64,000 nucleotides of DNA, taken from Algoriphagus yeomjeoni (GTDB taxonomy: Bacteria > Bacteroidota > Bacteroidia > Cytophagales > Cyclobacteriaceae). The notes under the pieces are model-generated. The model made no database searches. It worked only from the letters and a program-made list of their open reading frames with translations, and was not told where the DNA came from. This document shows positions 34,767 to 42,871 of this stretch, one piece after another. The position numbers were made by a program, and so were the translations under genes. Numbering within the stretch: the first letter of the stretch is position 1; each line of letters begins with the position of its first letter. The stretch spans positions 1 through 64,000 of the forward strand of contig NZ_QLLK01000011.1 of assembly GCF_003259505.1 (NCBI RefSeq), in the 5' to 3' direction.

Positions 34767-35630
34767 TTAATAAGTTGTATGGCTATCGCTAGGTAGGACA
34801 AGAACAATTTCTCCGGCTTTGGCATTTGCATCATCCAGCTTATCCAATTGATCTTGAGTGACCATATGGATATCCAAAATTTTCAGATCTGGAAACTCTC
34901 TTTTCAAATACCATAAAATACCTTCTCCATCTTTGGTATGATAAGATCCATTGATATGGTAAATCTGCTTTCCCTCATAAATTGACCCAAAAAGTGACTC
35001 TGCCATGGTTGCATCTTTCAAAGCTTGGGCTTGAATCATAAAATCCGAATTACCTGGAGCACCATGCATCATATCTTTCATTGCTACATATCCAGGCATA
35101 TTCATATCAATCATTATGGGAAGCTTTGCAAAATAATTCTTAGCCTGAGGCGATAAGGAATCTAAAGCGGCTAGTCCTTTCTTGCTGACAAGGGAGGCGT
35201 ACTTTCTTGGAACGTTTGTAGCAATAAATCTTAATCCCTTCTCCTTTGCGTATCGCAAAACAGGACGATAATCAGAGGTGTAATTTTTCCAAAGATTCGC
35301 CTCAGCTTCGAAATTGCTCTCGGTTATTTGACCCGAAAACCATTCGTCCAGATTCAACTGATCTTCACGCTCAAAAATCTCAGAGCCTACGACCAAATCA
35401 GGGTTTTCGGCATGCAACCCTTTCAAGACTTGCAGCTGCAGCCAATGACCCAAACTGTTATTATGAAGTTCTCCAAAGAAAACTGCATCCACATCCTTTG
35501 CTTGCTTCAACACATCTTTTAGCTCAATTTTTTTTCCTTTATTGGTAAAAAACTGGTAGGCTTCTCCTTGTGCTCTGAGATTTCCAAAAGAAACCAAAAC
35601 AACTAGGGCTAAAAGTAAATACTTAAGCAT
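34767..35630 (-). CDS. ChaN-like heme-binding/Tiki-superfamily secreted protein
   Basis: A 287-residue secreted protein (signal peptide to about residue 20, FGNLRAQG). The family core includes VDAVFFGELHNNSLGHWLQ near 50, EIFEREDQLNLDEWF, and late HINGSYHTKDGEGILWYL. ChaN of Campylobacter binds heme cofacially in the dimer and the wider Tiki superfamily includes proteases; which applies here is unclear. It overlaps folB by eight bases. Confidence 0.87.
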   Translation of the reverse strand: MLKYLLLALVVLVSFGNLRAQGEAYQFFTNKGKKIELKDVLKQAKDVDAVFFGELHNNSLGHWLQLQVLKGLHAENPDLVVGSEIFEREDQLNLDEWFSGQITESNFEAEANLWKNYTSDYRPVLRYAKEKGLRFIATNVPRKYASLVSKKGLAALDSLSPQAKNYFAKLPIMIDMNMPGYVAMKDMMHGAPGNSDFMIQAQALKDATMAESLFGSIYEGKQIYHINGSYHTKDGEGILWYLKREFPDLKILDIHMVTQDQLDKLDDANAKAGEIVLVLPSDSHTTY

Positions 35631-35988
35631 AATCTTCAGGATATTTAATTTGTACGGAAGAGAAACTTACCAATCCGCCAAGTGCAGGGTGATGCTTTTT
35701 GAGTGTTAATCTGATTTGTGTGGTTTTGGGATAGGCTTCCAGTATATCGGTCACGATCATATGCCCCAGATGTTCCAGTAATTTCACTTTCACATCCATT
35801 CTGGCTTTGATCAGTTTGTACAATTTGGAATAATCGACAGTAGCACTCAAGTCGTCATGCAGCATCGCCTGTCTAAACTCCGTTTCCAGTTCTAAGTCCA
35901 ATGTAAATCGGTTTCCTAAAATAGACTCCTCTGGATAGGCTCCGTGGTAAGCATGAAATTCAATCCCCTCTAAGCTTACTTTTCCCAT
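35623..35988 (-). CDS. folB: Dihydroneopterin aldolase
   Basis: A 121-residue enzyme of folate synthesis that cleaves 7,8-dihydroneopterin to 6-hydroxymethyl-dihydropterin. Signatures: LEGIEFHAYHGAYPEE (substrate-binding Glu region), DDLSATVDYSKLYKLI, LLEHLGHMIVTDIL and a late VTLKKHHP-type RLTLKKHHPALGG with the catalytic Lys. Length is normal. It overlaps both neighbours (one base with divIVA, eight with the ChaN-like gene), so it is translationally linked to them. Confidence 0.96.
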   Translation of the reverse strand: MGKVSLEGIEFHAYHGAYPEESILGNRFTLDLELETEFRQAMLHDDLSATVDYSKLYKLIKARMDVKVKLLEHLGHMIVTDILEAYPKTTQIRLTLKKHHPALGGLVSFSSVQIKYPEDYA

Positions 35989-36953
35989 TAGTCAAATTGG
36001 TCAAAGAATGAACCCGATTGGTTCTTTGGATCATCCGTGTATTTCGGTTGAGATGCCTGAGGCTTCATAGGTTCTTCTAATGGTTTTTTTACTTTCTCCG
36101 CTTCAAGTTCTTCTATATCTTCTTCTAAAACCTCGTCTTCTAGCTGCATCTTGGTATCTTCTAATTCCAACTCTTCTTCTGGATCCGGTTCCCTTTCCAT
36201 TTCCAAGTCAGGAGTTGAATCGTGGTCCTCTAGCTCCAAGTTTTCTTCTATCACTTCCATTTCAGCTAATGGGCTATCTTCGATTTCTTCCTCTACCAGC
36301 TCCTCTTCTTCGTACCCAAGATTTTCAAGATTGCCAAAAGTGAATGTTTGTGACCGACTCAGTTCATCAATCGCGCGGGCATGAGCCTTTGCATCGATTC
36401 TTGTGTAATGCGCTTCCGATAGATCTATTTGATTCAACGTGTCTTGGGCTATTCGCTTCAGACTTTTAACCATAGCTTCTCTTTGCTCGGCTAAGCCTTC
36501 ATAGGAGCGAACTAAACCCTGCATACTTTCTCGTAGCTCCACAATAGTCTCTTTTGCTTTTGCCTCGGCCGCTCCAATAATTGCTGCCGCTTGATCCTCA
36601 GTTTGTTTTCTGGATTCTGCTATCATTTGATCTATATGCTTGGTCGCATTATCCGCAGTTTCATTTGCATCGGCGATAATCAAATCAGCAGCTTCATTAG
36701 CTTCAACAATTATTGCAGCTCCGGTATCTTCAGCGGTTTTGAGGGTTCGGAAAAGTGATTCCTCCACATCCTTCAATCGCTTTGCCTCTGTTTCTGTATT
36801 TTGAAGCTTAGTTTTAAGCTCCATATTTTCTTTGTGGAGCTGATCAACCACTTCAGAGATTTCGTCCAGAAATGCTGTTACCTCTTTTTTCTCATATCCT
36901 CTGAAACCAACTTCAAAGGTTTTTTGCCGAATGGCTGCTGGTGTGATCTTCAT
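35988..36953 (-). CDS. DivIVA-domain coiled-coil protein with acidic tail
   Basis: A 321-residue cytoplasmic protein. Residues 1-60 carry the DivIVA N-terminal motif (ITPAAIRQKTFEVGFRGYEKKEVTAFLDEI) that binds curved membrane in Firmicutes and Actinobacteria. A coiled coil runs to about 190, with many Ala/Glu heptads. The rest, about 200-321, is strongly acidic with many Glu-rich runs (EEELVEEEIED, DPEEELELED). DivIVA-type proteins occur in Bacteroidota but their role is little known. It heads the divIVA-folB-chaN-DUF4268 operon. A CCCCG/CGGGG hairpin lies upstream at 36982-36997. Confidence 0.85.
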   Translation of the reverse strand: MKITPAAIRQKTFEVGFRGYEKKEVTAFLDEISEVVDQLHKENMELKTKLQNTETEAKRLKDVEESLFRTLKTAEDTGAAIIVEANEAADLIIADANETADNATKHIDQMIAESRKQTEDQAAAIIGAAEAKAKETIVELRESMQGLVRSYEGLAEQREAMVKSLKRIAQDTLNQIDLSEAHYTRIDAKAHARAIDELSRSQTFTFGNLENLGYEEEELVEEEIEDSPLAEMEVIEENLELEDHDSTPDLEMEREPDPEEELELEDTKMQLEDEVLEEDIEELEAEKVKKPLEEPMKPQASQPKYTDDPKNQSGSFFDQFD

Positions 36954-37067
36954 GTGTCTATAATTTGTCTTTTAAAGTCCACCCCGAAAACACGGGGCAG
37001 GCTGTGGAATCTACCATGTCTATAATCTCCAGGTTTTGAAACTTGAAGTATTGCTCGATTTCATGGG

Positions 37068-37982
37068 TTAAGTTGCTTCAATTTGCCAAATAGAAATAGT
37101 ACGGTCATCTGACACGGAAATTAAATTGCCTTGATAGCTACTCCAAATCACCTTATTTATTGAAGTGCCATGGCCTGCATTCCTTGCTTTGTCGATGACT
37201 TTGAGGAGTTTTCGGCGCCTTGCATCCCAAACCTTGATAGACTTGTCCATGGAGCAGGTGACTAGCAAGTTTCCGTCCTCCTTGAAATATAAATAATTAA
37301 TGGCATACATATGTGCCACAATGTTTTCCTGAAGGGAATAGGTATCCGTTTCCCAGAATTTCAGGTGCGCATCTCTCCCTGCACTGGCCAAAACTGACTC
37401 GTCCGGTGAGTACGAAAGGGCAAATACCGAATTGGTATGCCCGGTCATATTTGCAAGTGGTTTGAAATTATCTGAAAGGTCTAGAATTTTTACTGTGTGA
37501 TCGCTCAGACCTACTGCCAACTCTCGCTTGTCTTTGGCCAAAGACATTACACGAATACTCTTTTCACCTAGTTTTATGTGTTTTTTTACTGTTTTGGAAT
37601 TGACATCAACTACAATAAGTACTCCATCTCCAGTGCCTATGTAGGCCTCATCTCCAAATACCTTAATGTCAAAAATCGCCTGATCTGTCAATTTCAGGGA
37701 CCAAATCTCCTTGCTTTCATTCAGATCTATGACATGAATTCCTTCGAAATTATGACCAATGAACAGTAAGTTTCTTGAATAGTCAACGGCTAAGGCATAA
37801 ACTGAGTGCGGAAGTCTAGCGATCAACTTACCATCTTTCGGAGTGTCCTGATCCCATTCCACAACCATCCCATCTCCAGAACCAGTATAAAAAAATCTAG
37901 GATCACAACCTTCCACCAGTGCATAGATGCAGTCATTGTGCCCTGTTAGTGTTTGTAATTTATTAACTTCTATTTTTGACAT
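37068..37982 (-). CDS. WD40-repeat beta-propeller protein
   Basis: A 304-residue protein without a signal peptide. It has about seven WD-like blades ending in motifs such as MVVEWDQ, KILDLS, HLKFWETD, SIKVWDARR and TISIWQ, with GH dipeptides (LTGHNDCIYAL, MTGHTNSVFALSYS). It is likely a cytoplasmic protein-interaction scaffold; the partner is unknown. Its start is divergent from the phosphopantetheinyl transferase gene, whose candidate promoter overlaps its first codons. Confidence 0.92.
   Translation of the reverse strand: MSKIEVNKLQTLTGHNDCIYALVEGCDPRFFYTGSGDGMVVEWDQDTPKDGKLIARLPHSVYALAVDYSRNLLFIGHNFEGIHVIDLNESKEIWSLKLTDQAIFDIKVFGDEAYIGTGDGVLIVVDVNSKTVKKHIKLGEKSIRVMSLAKDKRELAVGLSDHTVKILDLSDNFKPLANMTGHTNSVFALSYSPDESVLASAGRDAHLKFWETDTYSLQENIVAHMYAINYLYFKEDGNLLVTCSMDKSIKVWDARRRKLLKVIDKARNAGHGTSINKVIWSSYQGNLISVSDDRTISIWQIEAT
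37952..37978 (+). promoter_or_regulatory. Candidate promoter of the phosphopantetheinyl transferase gene
   Basis: TTTG (37952-37955) and TATTTTTG (37971-37978) match the Bacteroidota consensus but with a 15-base spacer, shorter than usual. It would start transcription after the in-frame ATG at 37976 and so favours the ATG at 38018. Confidence 0.4.
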
Positions 37983-38017
37983 ATATTAGACTGAGACTTT
38001 GGTTGCCCTGTTGGCGT

Positions 38018-38647
38018 ATGCAAACAAAAATAGAAAAAATAGATTCCTCCTCGGCTTTGGCCATCAAGATTATCGAAACTCAGGATGAAAATGAGTTGGA
38101 TTTTCTCAGCTTTAGAGAGAAACTCGGTTACGCTAACATTTCCCATCAGGAGAAAAAACGAGAATGGGCCACAGCACGAATCGCCATCCGAGATGCTTTA
38201 GATGTACTTCATGTGCCATATCCTGGTTTTTTCAAAGATGAGCATGGCAAATCCCAAGCGATGAATGGTCATGGGTTTATTTCACTTTCTCATACCATGG
38301 GCTATGCAGGTGCCATTTATCACAGAGATAATCCTGTAGGAATTGATATGGATTTGATACGCGAAAAAATCCTGAGAATAGGATTCCGCTTTTTGGACGA
38401 ATCTGAATTAGACTTCTTAGAAAAGGATCCTTTACATTATACCATGGCATGGTCGGCTAAAGAGTCTATCTTTAAATGTCAGGGTAAAAGAGGTGTTTCT
38501 TTTCGGGAAAATATCCTATTAGAACCTTTTGATTCAAAGACTGGAATCATTAAAGGCAAGATCCGAGGTACGGATTTTACAGACCATCATTACACAGTAC
38601 AAGTTCGCGTGATGTCAGACGTAGTACTTACTTACACTATTTGGTAA
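38018..38647 (+). CDS. 4'-phosphopantetheinyl transferase, Sfp/AcpT-like
   Basis: A roughly 209-residue enzyme that moves the phosphopantetheine arm from CoA to carrier proteins. Motifs: EWATARIAIRDAL (P1 region), HGFISLSHTMGYAGAI, PVGIDMDLIREKI with the Mg-binding Asp, and WSAKESIFKCQGKRG (the WxxKEA-type motif, with Ser for Ala). The ATG at 38018 gives MQTKIEK; the upstream in-frame ATG at 37976 lies in the candidate promoter. The redoxin gene begins at the base after its stop. With no AcpS in the window, it may be the housekeeping or a specialised enzyme. Confidence 0.9.
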   Translation: MQTKIEKIDSSSALAIKIIETQDENELDFLSFREKLGYANISHQEKKREWATARIAIRDALDVLHVPYPGFFKDEHGKSQAMNGHGFISLSHTMGYAGAIYHRDNPVGIDMDLIREKILRIGFRFLDESELDFLEKDPLHYTMAWSAKESIFKCQGKRGVSFRENILLEPFDSKTGIIKGKIRGTDFTDHHYTVQVRVMSDVVLTYTIW

Positions 38648-39217
38648 ATGCAAAAGCTTAGCTTAACCATCCTTATTCTCTTTTCTCTAGCTTTCGGGCT
38701 TTCCGCCCAAAGTCTAGAAACGATCATCCTCACAGATGCAGTAACAGGCAAACAGGTCAATGTAGCCACCCAGGTAAAAGGCAAAGGATTGATTCTGGTT
38801 TTCCATAGTTTAGGTTGCCCTTTTGCCAAGATGTATGAAAAGCGCCTGATTGCTTTGCGCAGCAAATACCAAAATCAGGGATTTACTTTTATGCTGGTAA
38901 ATCCTGAAGTCAGTCAAAAGCCTGAAGACCAAACCGCCCTGAGAAGCTACATAGACCAATCAGACATGAACATGTCATACTTGGTTGATGAAAATCAGGA
39001 ACTAACCAAATTCTTTAAAATCACCAAAATCCCTGAAGTTATTTTGCTCACCTCCGGAGCGGTCGTCAGTTATAGAGGAGCACTTGATAATAATCCACAG
39101 GCTGAAAGTGCAGTGTCCTCAAAGTATTTAGATAAAGCATTGGATTCTATTCTAAAGGGCGAAGCTCCCACTCCGAGCCAAGTAAGAGCTGTTGGCTGTA
39201 ATGTCCGGACCTATTGA
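38648..39217 (+). CDS. Secreted redoxin/thioredoxin-like protein
   Basis: A 189-residue protein with a signal peptide (about 1-20, FGLSAQ). The AhpC/TSA-like thioredoxin fold shows VFHSLGCPFAKMYEKRL with Cys57, and LTKFFKITKIPEVILL with the cis-Pro. A second cysteine, Cys184, sits in the C-terminal AVGCNV motif, as in redoxins associated with exported electron-transfer proteins. The physiological role is unknown. It starts directly after the transferase stop; its 3' end overlaps the convergent SirB1-like gene by seven bases. Confidence 0.87.
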   Translation: MQKLSLTILILFSLAFGLSAQSLETIILTDAVTGKQVNVATQVKGKGLILVFHSLGCPFAKMYEKRLIALRSKYQNQGFTFMLVNPEVSQKPEDQTALRSYIDQSDMNMSYLVDENQELTKFFKITKIPEVILLTSGAVVSYRGALDNNPQAESAVSSKYLDKALDSILKGEAPTPSQVRAVGCNVRTY

Positions 39218-40062
39218 TCGTTCAACAAGGCAATTAACTCCTTAATTTCTTGCACTTTATCTGCCTCACCGAGCTTCTCAAATGAGTTCTCTAGGTTTCT
39301 GAACATCCTGAGCATAATCTGCAGATGTGCACAAGGCTCGAAATAATCATCTTTTGGCTCAATCTTCAACTGCTCCAGGTAATTAAAAATATCCTTCCTA
39401 CTAAATATCAAGCCTTTGTTGAATGCATTAATGTAAAAAGTGACATCGGAAGATTTATAGGTGAGAACAAAAAGGTTAGGAAGGTTCACTCCGTAAATCG
39501 GCAGCCCTAGTTTCTTTGCGACAAGCAAATAAATCGAGCAGAGGGTCAAGGGATTCCCACGTTTCGAATCCAAAACCGAAGAAAGCATACTATTCGCTGG
39601 TGAATGAAAATTCTTGGTATTTGCTGAAAATCGAAGCGTATTGAACAGCACATTATTGATAGCGCGCACTTGTTCGTATGGCGTCAGATCATTTTTGAAA
39701 GCCGTCCACACATCAAAGTAAATCTGATGCATCTCTGCATTCAGTTTAGAATATTCCAGATCAGGATATTGATAGGTATTGATAATCCAAAGTCCGGTGA
39801 GCAAGTCTCTATCATCTGTATCTCTCCAATCTATCAGTCGAGTTTTCAGCAAAGAAAATTGAAGGTCATGAACCAGTTCTTCTATCTCCTTTTGAATATC
39901 AGGATTGAAGCTATTTTCCCATTTTTTCTCCAGGAAAGGAATGATATCGTTTCCCAAAGAAATAATCCGATCCCGCACATGCATTCTCACTTCACGATCG
40001 GAATCGTCCAACAAGGAAACCAAGGCATTTAATTCTCCGGGTGTCAAATCACTCATAGTCAA
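39211..40062 (-). CDS. SirB1/transglutaminase-like protein
   Basis: A 283-residue cytoplasmic protein. The core SMLSSVLDSKRGNPLTLCSIYLLVAKKLGLPIYGVNLPNLFVL matches the SirB1 N-terminal (transglutaminase-like) domain, including the catalytic-type Cys in LTLCSIYL. The N-terminal 80 residues are helical repeats (LVSLLDDSDREVRMHVRDRI, a HEAT-like stretch). The TPR tail of E. coli SirB1 is missing. Its function is unknown. Confidence 0.82.
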   Translation of the reverse strand: MTMSDLTPGELNALVSLLDDSDREVRMHVRDRIISLGNDIIPFLEKKWENSFNPDIQKEIEELVHDLQFSLLKTRLIDWRDTDDRDLLTGLWIINTYQYPDLEYSKLNAEMHQIYFDVWTAFKNDLTPYEQVRAINNVLFNTLRFSANTKNFHSPANSMLSSVLDSKRGNPLTLCSIYLLVAKKLGLPIYGVNLPNLFVLTYKSSDVTFYINAFNKGLIFSRKDIFNYLEQLKIEPKDDYFEPCAHLQIMLRMFRNLENSFEKLGEADKVQEIKELIALLNDQ

Positions 40063-40113
40063 AAGGCTACGGTTAATGGCATTAAACTGTAAAATAAGAT
40101 ACTAAAAATCGTC

Positions 40114-41742
40114 TTATGTCTGGATCACTCCAACGTTAAATCTTTCGGTAATCGGCGCATGATTGGCTGCGGCTATCCCCATGCTGATCACTTTTCTAGT
40201 CTCGCGAGGATCTATCACTCCATCTACCCAAAGTCTGGACGCAGCATAGTAAGGACTTAGTTCCTCGTTGTACTTGGAAGTAATTTCATCCAGCAATTGT
40301 TTTTCATCTTCTGAAGTTATCTCCAACCCTTTTTTCTTCAAGCCTGCAACTTTAATCTGAAGCAAGGTGTTTGCTGCGGCAGCTCCAGACATTACAGCCA
40401 TCTGAGCTGTAGGCCAGGAATAGATCAAGCGGGGATCATAGGCTTTTCCACACATGGCGTAATTACCTGCGCCATAGCTGTTGCCTAGTATGAATGTAAA
40501 TTTTGGAACGACTGAATTTGCCATAGCATTTACCATTTTCGCGCCGTCCTTGATGATACCACCGTGTTCTGCTTTGCTCCCTACCATAAATCCGCTCACA
40601 TCCTGAAGAAATACAAGTGGGATTTTCCGCTGGTTGCAATTCATAATAAATCGGGCTGCTTTGTCGGCTGAGTCAGAATAAATCACCCCGCCCATCTGCA
40701 TTTCACCTTTGGCTGTTTTGACGATCTTCCGCTGATTTGCAACTATGCCCACAGCCCAACCATCAATTCTCGCAGTTCCACAAATCAGTGTTTTCCCATA
40801 TTCTTCTTTGTACTCATCGAAGTCTCCCCCATCTACCAAACCTTTCACGATTTGAAACATATCGTAAGGCTTTACTCTTTCAATTGGAAAAGATTTCAGA
40901 AGTTCTTCGCCTTCCAAACCAGCTTTTTGCGATTCTGCTCGATCAAAACCTGCAGTAGGATTATGACCTATTTTGTCAAAAATCTTTCTGATCGCATCCA
41001 GGCAATCCTGATCTGTATCGTATTTATTATCGGTCACACCTGATATTTCACAATGCGTTGTGGCTCCACCTAATGTCTCATTGTCTATTGTCTCACCGAT
41101 AGCTGATTTTACGAGATATGAGCCTGCCAAAAATATAGATCCCGTTTTATCAACAATCATTGCTTCGTCAGACATGATAGGTAAGTATGCCCCACCGGCC
41201 ACACAGCTGCCCATTATTGCTGCAACTTGGATAATACCCATTGCAGACATTTTTGCATTGTTGCGGAATTGACGGCCAAAATGCTCTTTGTCTGGAAAAA
41301 TCTCATTTTGCATTGGGAGAAATACTCCTGCACTATCTACTAAGTAAATCACAGGAATCTGATTTTCCATGGCGATTTCCTGAGCTCTAAGGTTTTTCTT
41401 AGCTGTCATCGGAAACCAAGCTCCAGCCTTCACTGTAGCATCATTGGCTACGATCATGCACATTCTCCCACTCACATAACCTATTCCAGTGACTACGCCT
41501 CCTGATGGACATCCACCCTCTTCGGTATACATGCCATCTGCAACAAATGCTCCTACTTCTAAAAAATCAGTGTCTTGATCCCGCAAGTAATCAATTCTCT
41601 CACGGGCCGTGAGCTTCCCTTTAGCGTGTTCTTTTTCTATTCTTTTGGCTCCTCCACCTAGTTTTACCTGTTCATATTTTGCCTGTAAATCCTGGAGTAA
41701 ACTATCCATAGATGAATTGGAATTTCCGGTAGTAGTTGTCAT
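40114..41742 (-). CDS. Acyl-CoA carboxylase, carboxyltransferase (beta) subunit
   Basis: A 542-residue carboxyltransferase that moves CO2 from biotin to an acyl-CoA such as propionyl- or methylcrotonyl-CoA. Matching segments are KLTARERIDYLRDQDTDFLE, EGGCPSGGVVTGIGYV, VYLVDSAGVFLP-like IPVIYLVDSAGV, MGSCVAGGAYLP, LGGATTHCEISG and ILGNSYGAGNYAMCGKAYDPR. Substrate choice cannot be read safely, but with methylmalonyl-CoA epimerase encoded at 11448 propionyl-CoA is plausible. The biotin-carrying alpha subunit is not in the window. An internal ATG 11 codons in (41709) is an alternative start. Confidence 0.93.
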   Translation of the reverse strand: MTTTTGNSNSSMDSLLQDLQAKYEQVKLGGGAKRIEKEHAKGKLTARERIDYLRDQDTDFLEVGAFVADGMYTEEGGCPSGGVVTGIGYVSGRMCMIVANDATVKAGAWFPMTAKKNLRAQEIAMENQIPVIYLVDSAGVFLPMQNEIFPDKEHFGRQFRNNAKMSAMGIIQVAAIMGSCVAGGAYLPIMSDEAMIVDKTGSIFLAGSYLVKSAIGETIDNETLGGATTHCEISGVTDNKYDTDQDCLDAIRKIFDKIGHNPTAGFDRAESQKAGLEGEELLKSFPIERVKPYDMFQIVKGLVDGGDFDEYKEEYGKTLICGTARIDGWAVGIVANQRKIVKTAKGEMQMGGVIYSDSADKAARFIMNCNQRKIPLVFLQDVSGFMVGSKAEHGGIIKDGAKMVNAMANSVVPKFTFILGNSYGAGNYAMCGKAYDPRLIYSWPTAQMAVMSGAAAANTLLQIKVAGLKKKGLEITSEDEKQLLDEITSKYNEELSPYYAASRLWVDGVIDPRETRKVISMGIAAANHAPITERFNVGVIQT

Positions 41743-41954
41743 TAGTCAAATTTGGGTTTAGATGTCATAACCAGTGCTTACTGCAATTAGTTAAGTCCCG
41801 AAGTTAAAAAAGAAAAAGCTAACCGTTGTAGTGGTCAAAGTCCCAGTCTCAGTATTCAGTCTTAAAACAGCAATTTGAAAAAGTAATACTAAGTATTTAT
41901 TTGGGGCCCATGCGATCTAGACCTATAGGGACAATGCAGTTTTAATTTCAAATC

Positions 41955-41985
41955 AAAAAGCCCTTCTTCGATCGAAAAAGGGCTT
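41955..41985 (-). terminator. Intrinsic terminator after the amidase gene
   Basis: AAGCCCTT/AAGGGCTT arms (41958-41965, 41978-41985) with extra pairing TTCG/CGAA inside. On the minus strand it ends in GGGCTTTTTG. The rest of the gap 41743-42009 holds no gene. Confidence 0.8.
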
Positions 41986-42009
41986 AGCAATTGTTAAATC
42001 TTATGAAAA

Positions 42010-42810
42010 TCAATTTTTCTCTATAGACTCTTTATAGTCTCTAATAGATCTGTATATCGCTGAGGCCATGTATTCCTTGCCTTCTTGGCTCATCAGGAAT
42101 CGCTCCTCATTGCTATTGGACAAAAATCCCAATTCCACCAAAACAGATGGCATTGAAGGCGTCCAGAGCACATAAAACGGCCCTTGCTTCACGCCTCTGC
42201 TTTTGCGCCCAACTCGATCTCTAAATTGAGTCTCAACATTATCCGCCAAAGTCACAGAATTCTCAAAGTGAACCTTTGACATCAAATTGAACATCATGTA
42301 AGACTCCGGCGAAGATGGATCAAACCCTTCGTAGTTTTCCTCGTAGTTATCTTCCAATAGGATCACCGAGTTTTCTCGTTTTACGATATCAAAGTTTGCA
42401 TCAAAGTGCTTTGTTCCCATCACGAAAGTCTCTGTTCCAAACGCTGATTTATTAGCAGCGGAATTGGAGTGAATAGAGACAAAGAGATGTGCTTTGTTAT
42501 TATTGGCGATCATTGGACGGTCCTTAAGTGCAGGAAAACTATCATCGTCCCGAGTGTAAATCACTTCTACATCAGGCAGGTTTTCCTTGATGTATTTTCC
42601 GACTAAAAGTGTAACTGCAAGATTAATGTCTTTCTCCTTTGACCTAGAACCCAGATTACCAGGATCTTTACCTCCGTGGCCAGCATCCAAGACGATCTTT
42701 GTCATCTTAAAAGATGGTACCATGGATTCATTAGTGATAAAGCCGCCAAATACAAAGGGAATGCATAATATCAGACTAAGAAGAATTTTTTTGTTTTTGG
42801 ACCGTTCCAT
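42010..42810 (-). CDS. N-acetylmuramoyl-L-alanine amidase, AmiC/AmiB-like
   Basis: A 266-residue zinc amidase that cuts the bond between N-acetylmuramic acid and the stem peptide. After an N-terminal hydrophobic segment (ILLSLILCIPFVFGG), the Amidase_3 domain shows KIVLDAGHGGKDPGN (zinc His), KEKDINLAVTLLVGKYI with the zinc Glu, HLFVSIHSNSA (zinc His) and VLVELGFLSNSNEE with the catalytic Glu. The frame is open to 43098 but the 96 extra residues are antisense to lptD and non-homologous; the ATG at 42810 is used. It is divergent from lptD. Confidence 0.95.
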   Translation of the reverse strand: MERSKNKKILLSLILCIPFVFGGFITNESMVPSFKMTKIVLDAGHGGKDPGNLGSRSKEKDINLAVTLLVGKYIKENLPDVEVIYTRDDDSFPALKDRPMIANNNKAHLFVSIHSNSAANKSAFGTETFVMGTKHFDANFDIVKRENSVILLEDNYEENYEGFDPSSPESYMMFNLMSKVHFENSVTLADNVETQFRDRVGRKSRGVKQGPFYVLWTPSMPSVLVELGFLSNSNEERFLMSQEGKEYMASAIYRSIRDYKESIEKN

Positions 42811-42871
42811 GAGGGCAATAAAATTAACTTTACACGAAATTTCACTCAAATTAAATAAAGCGTAAGCAACA

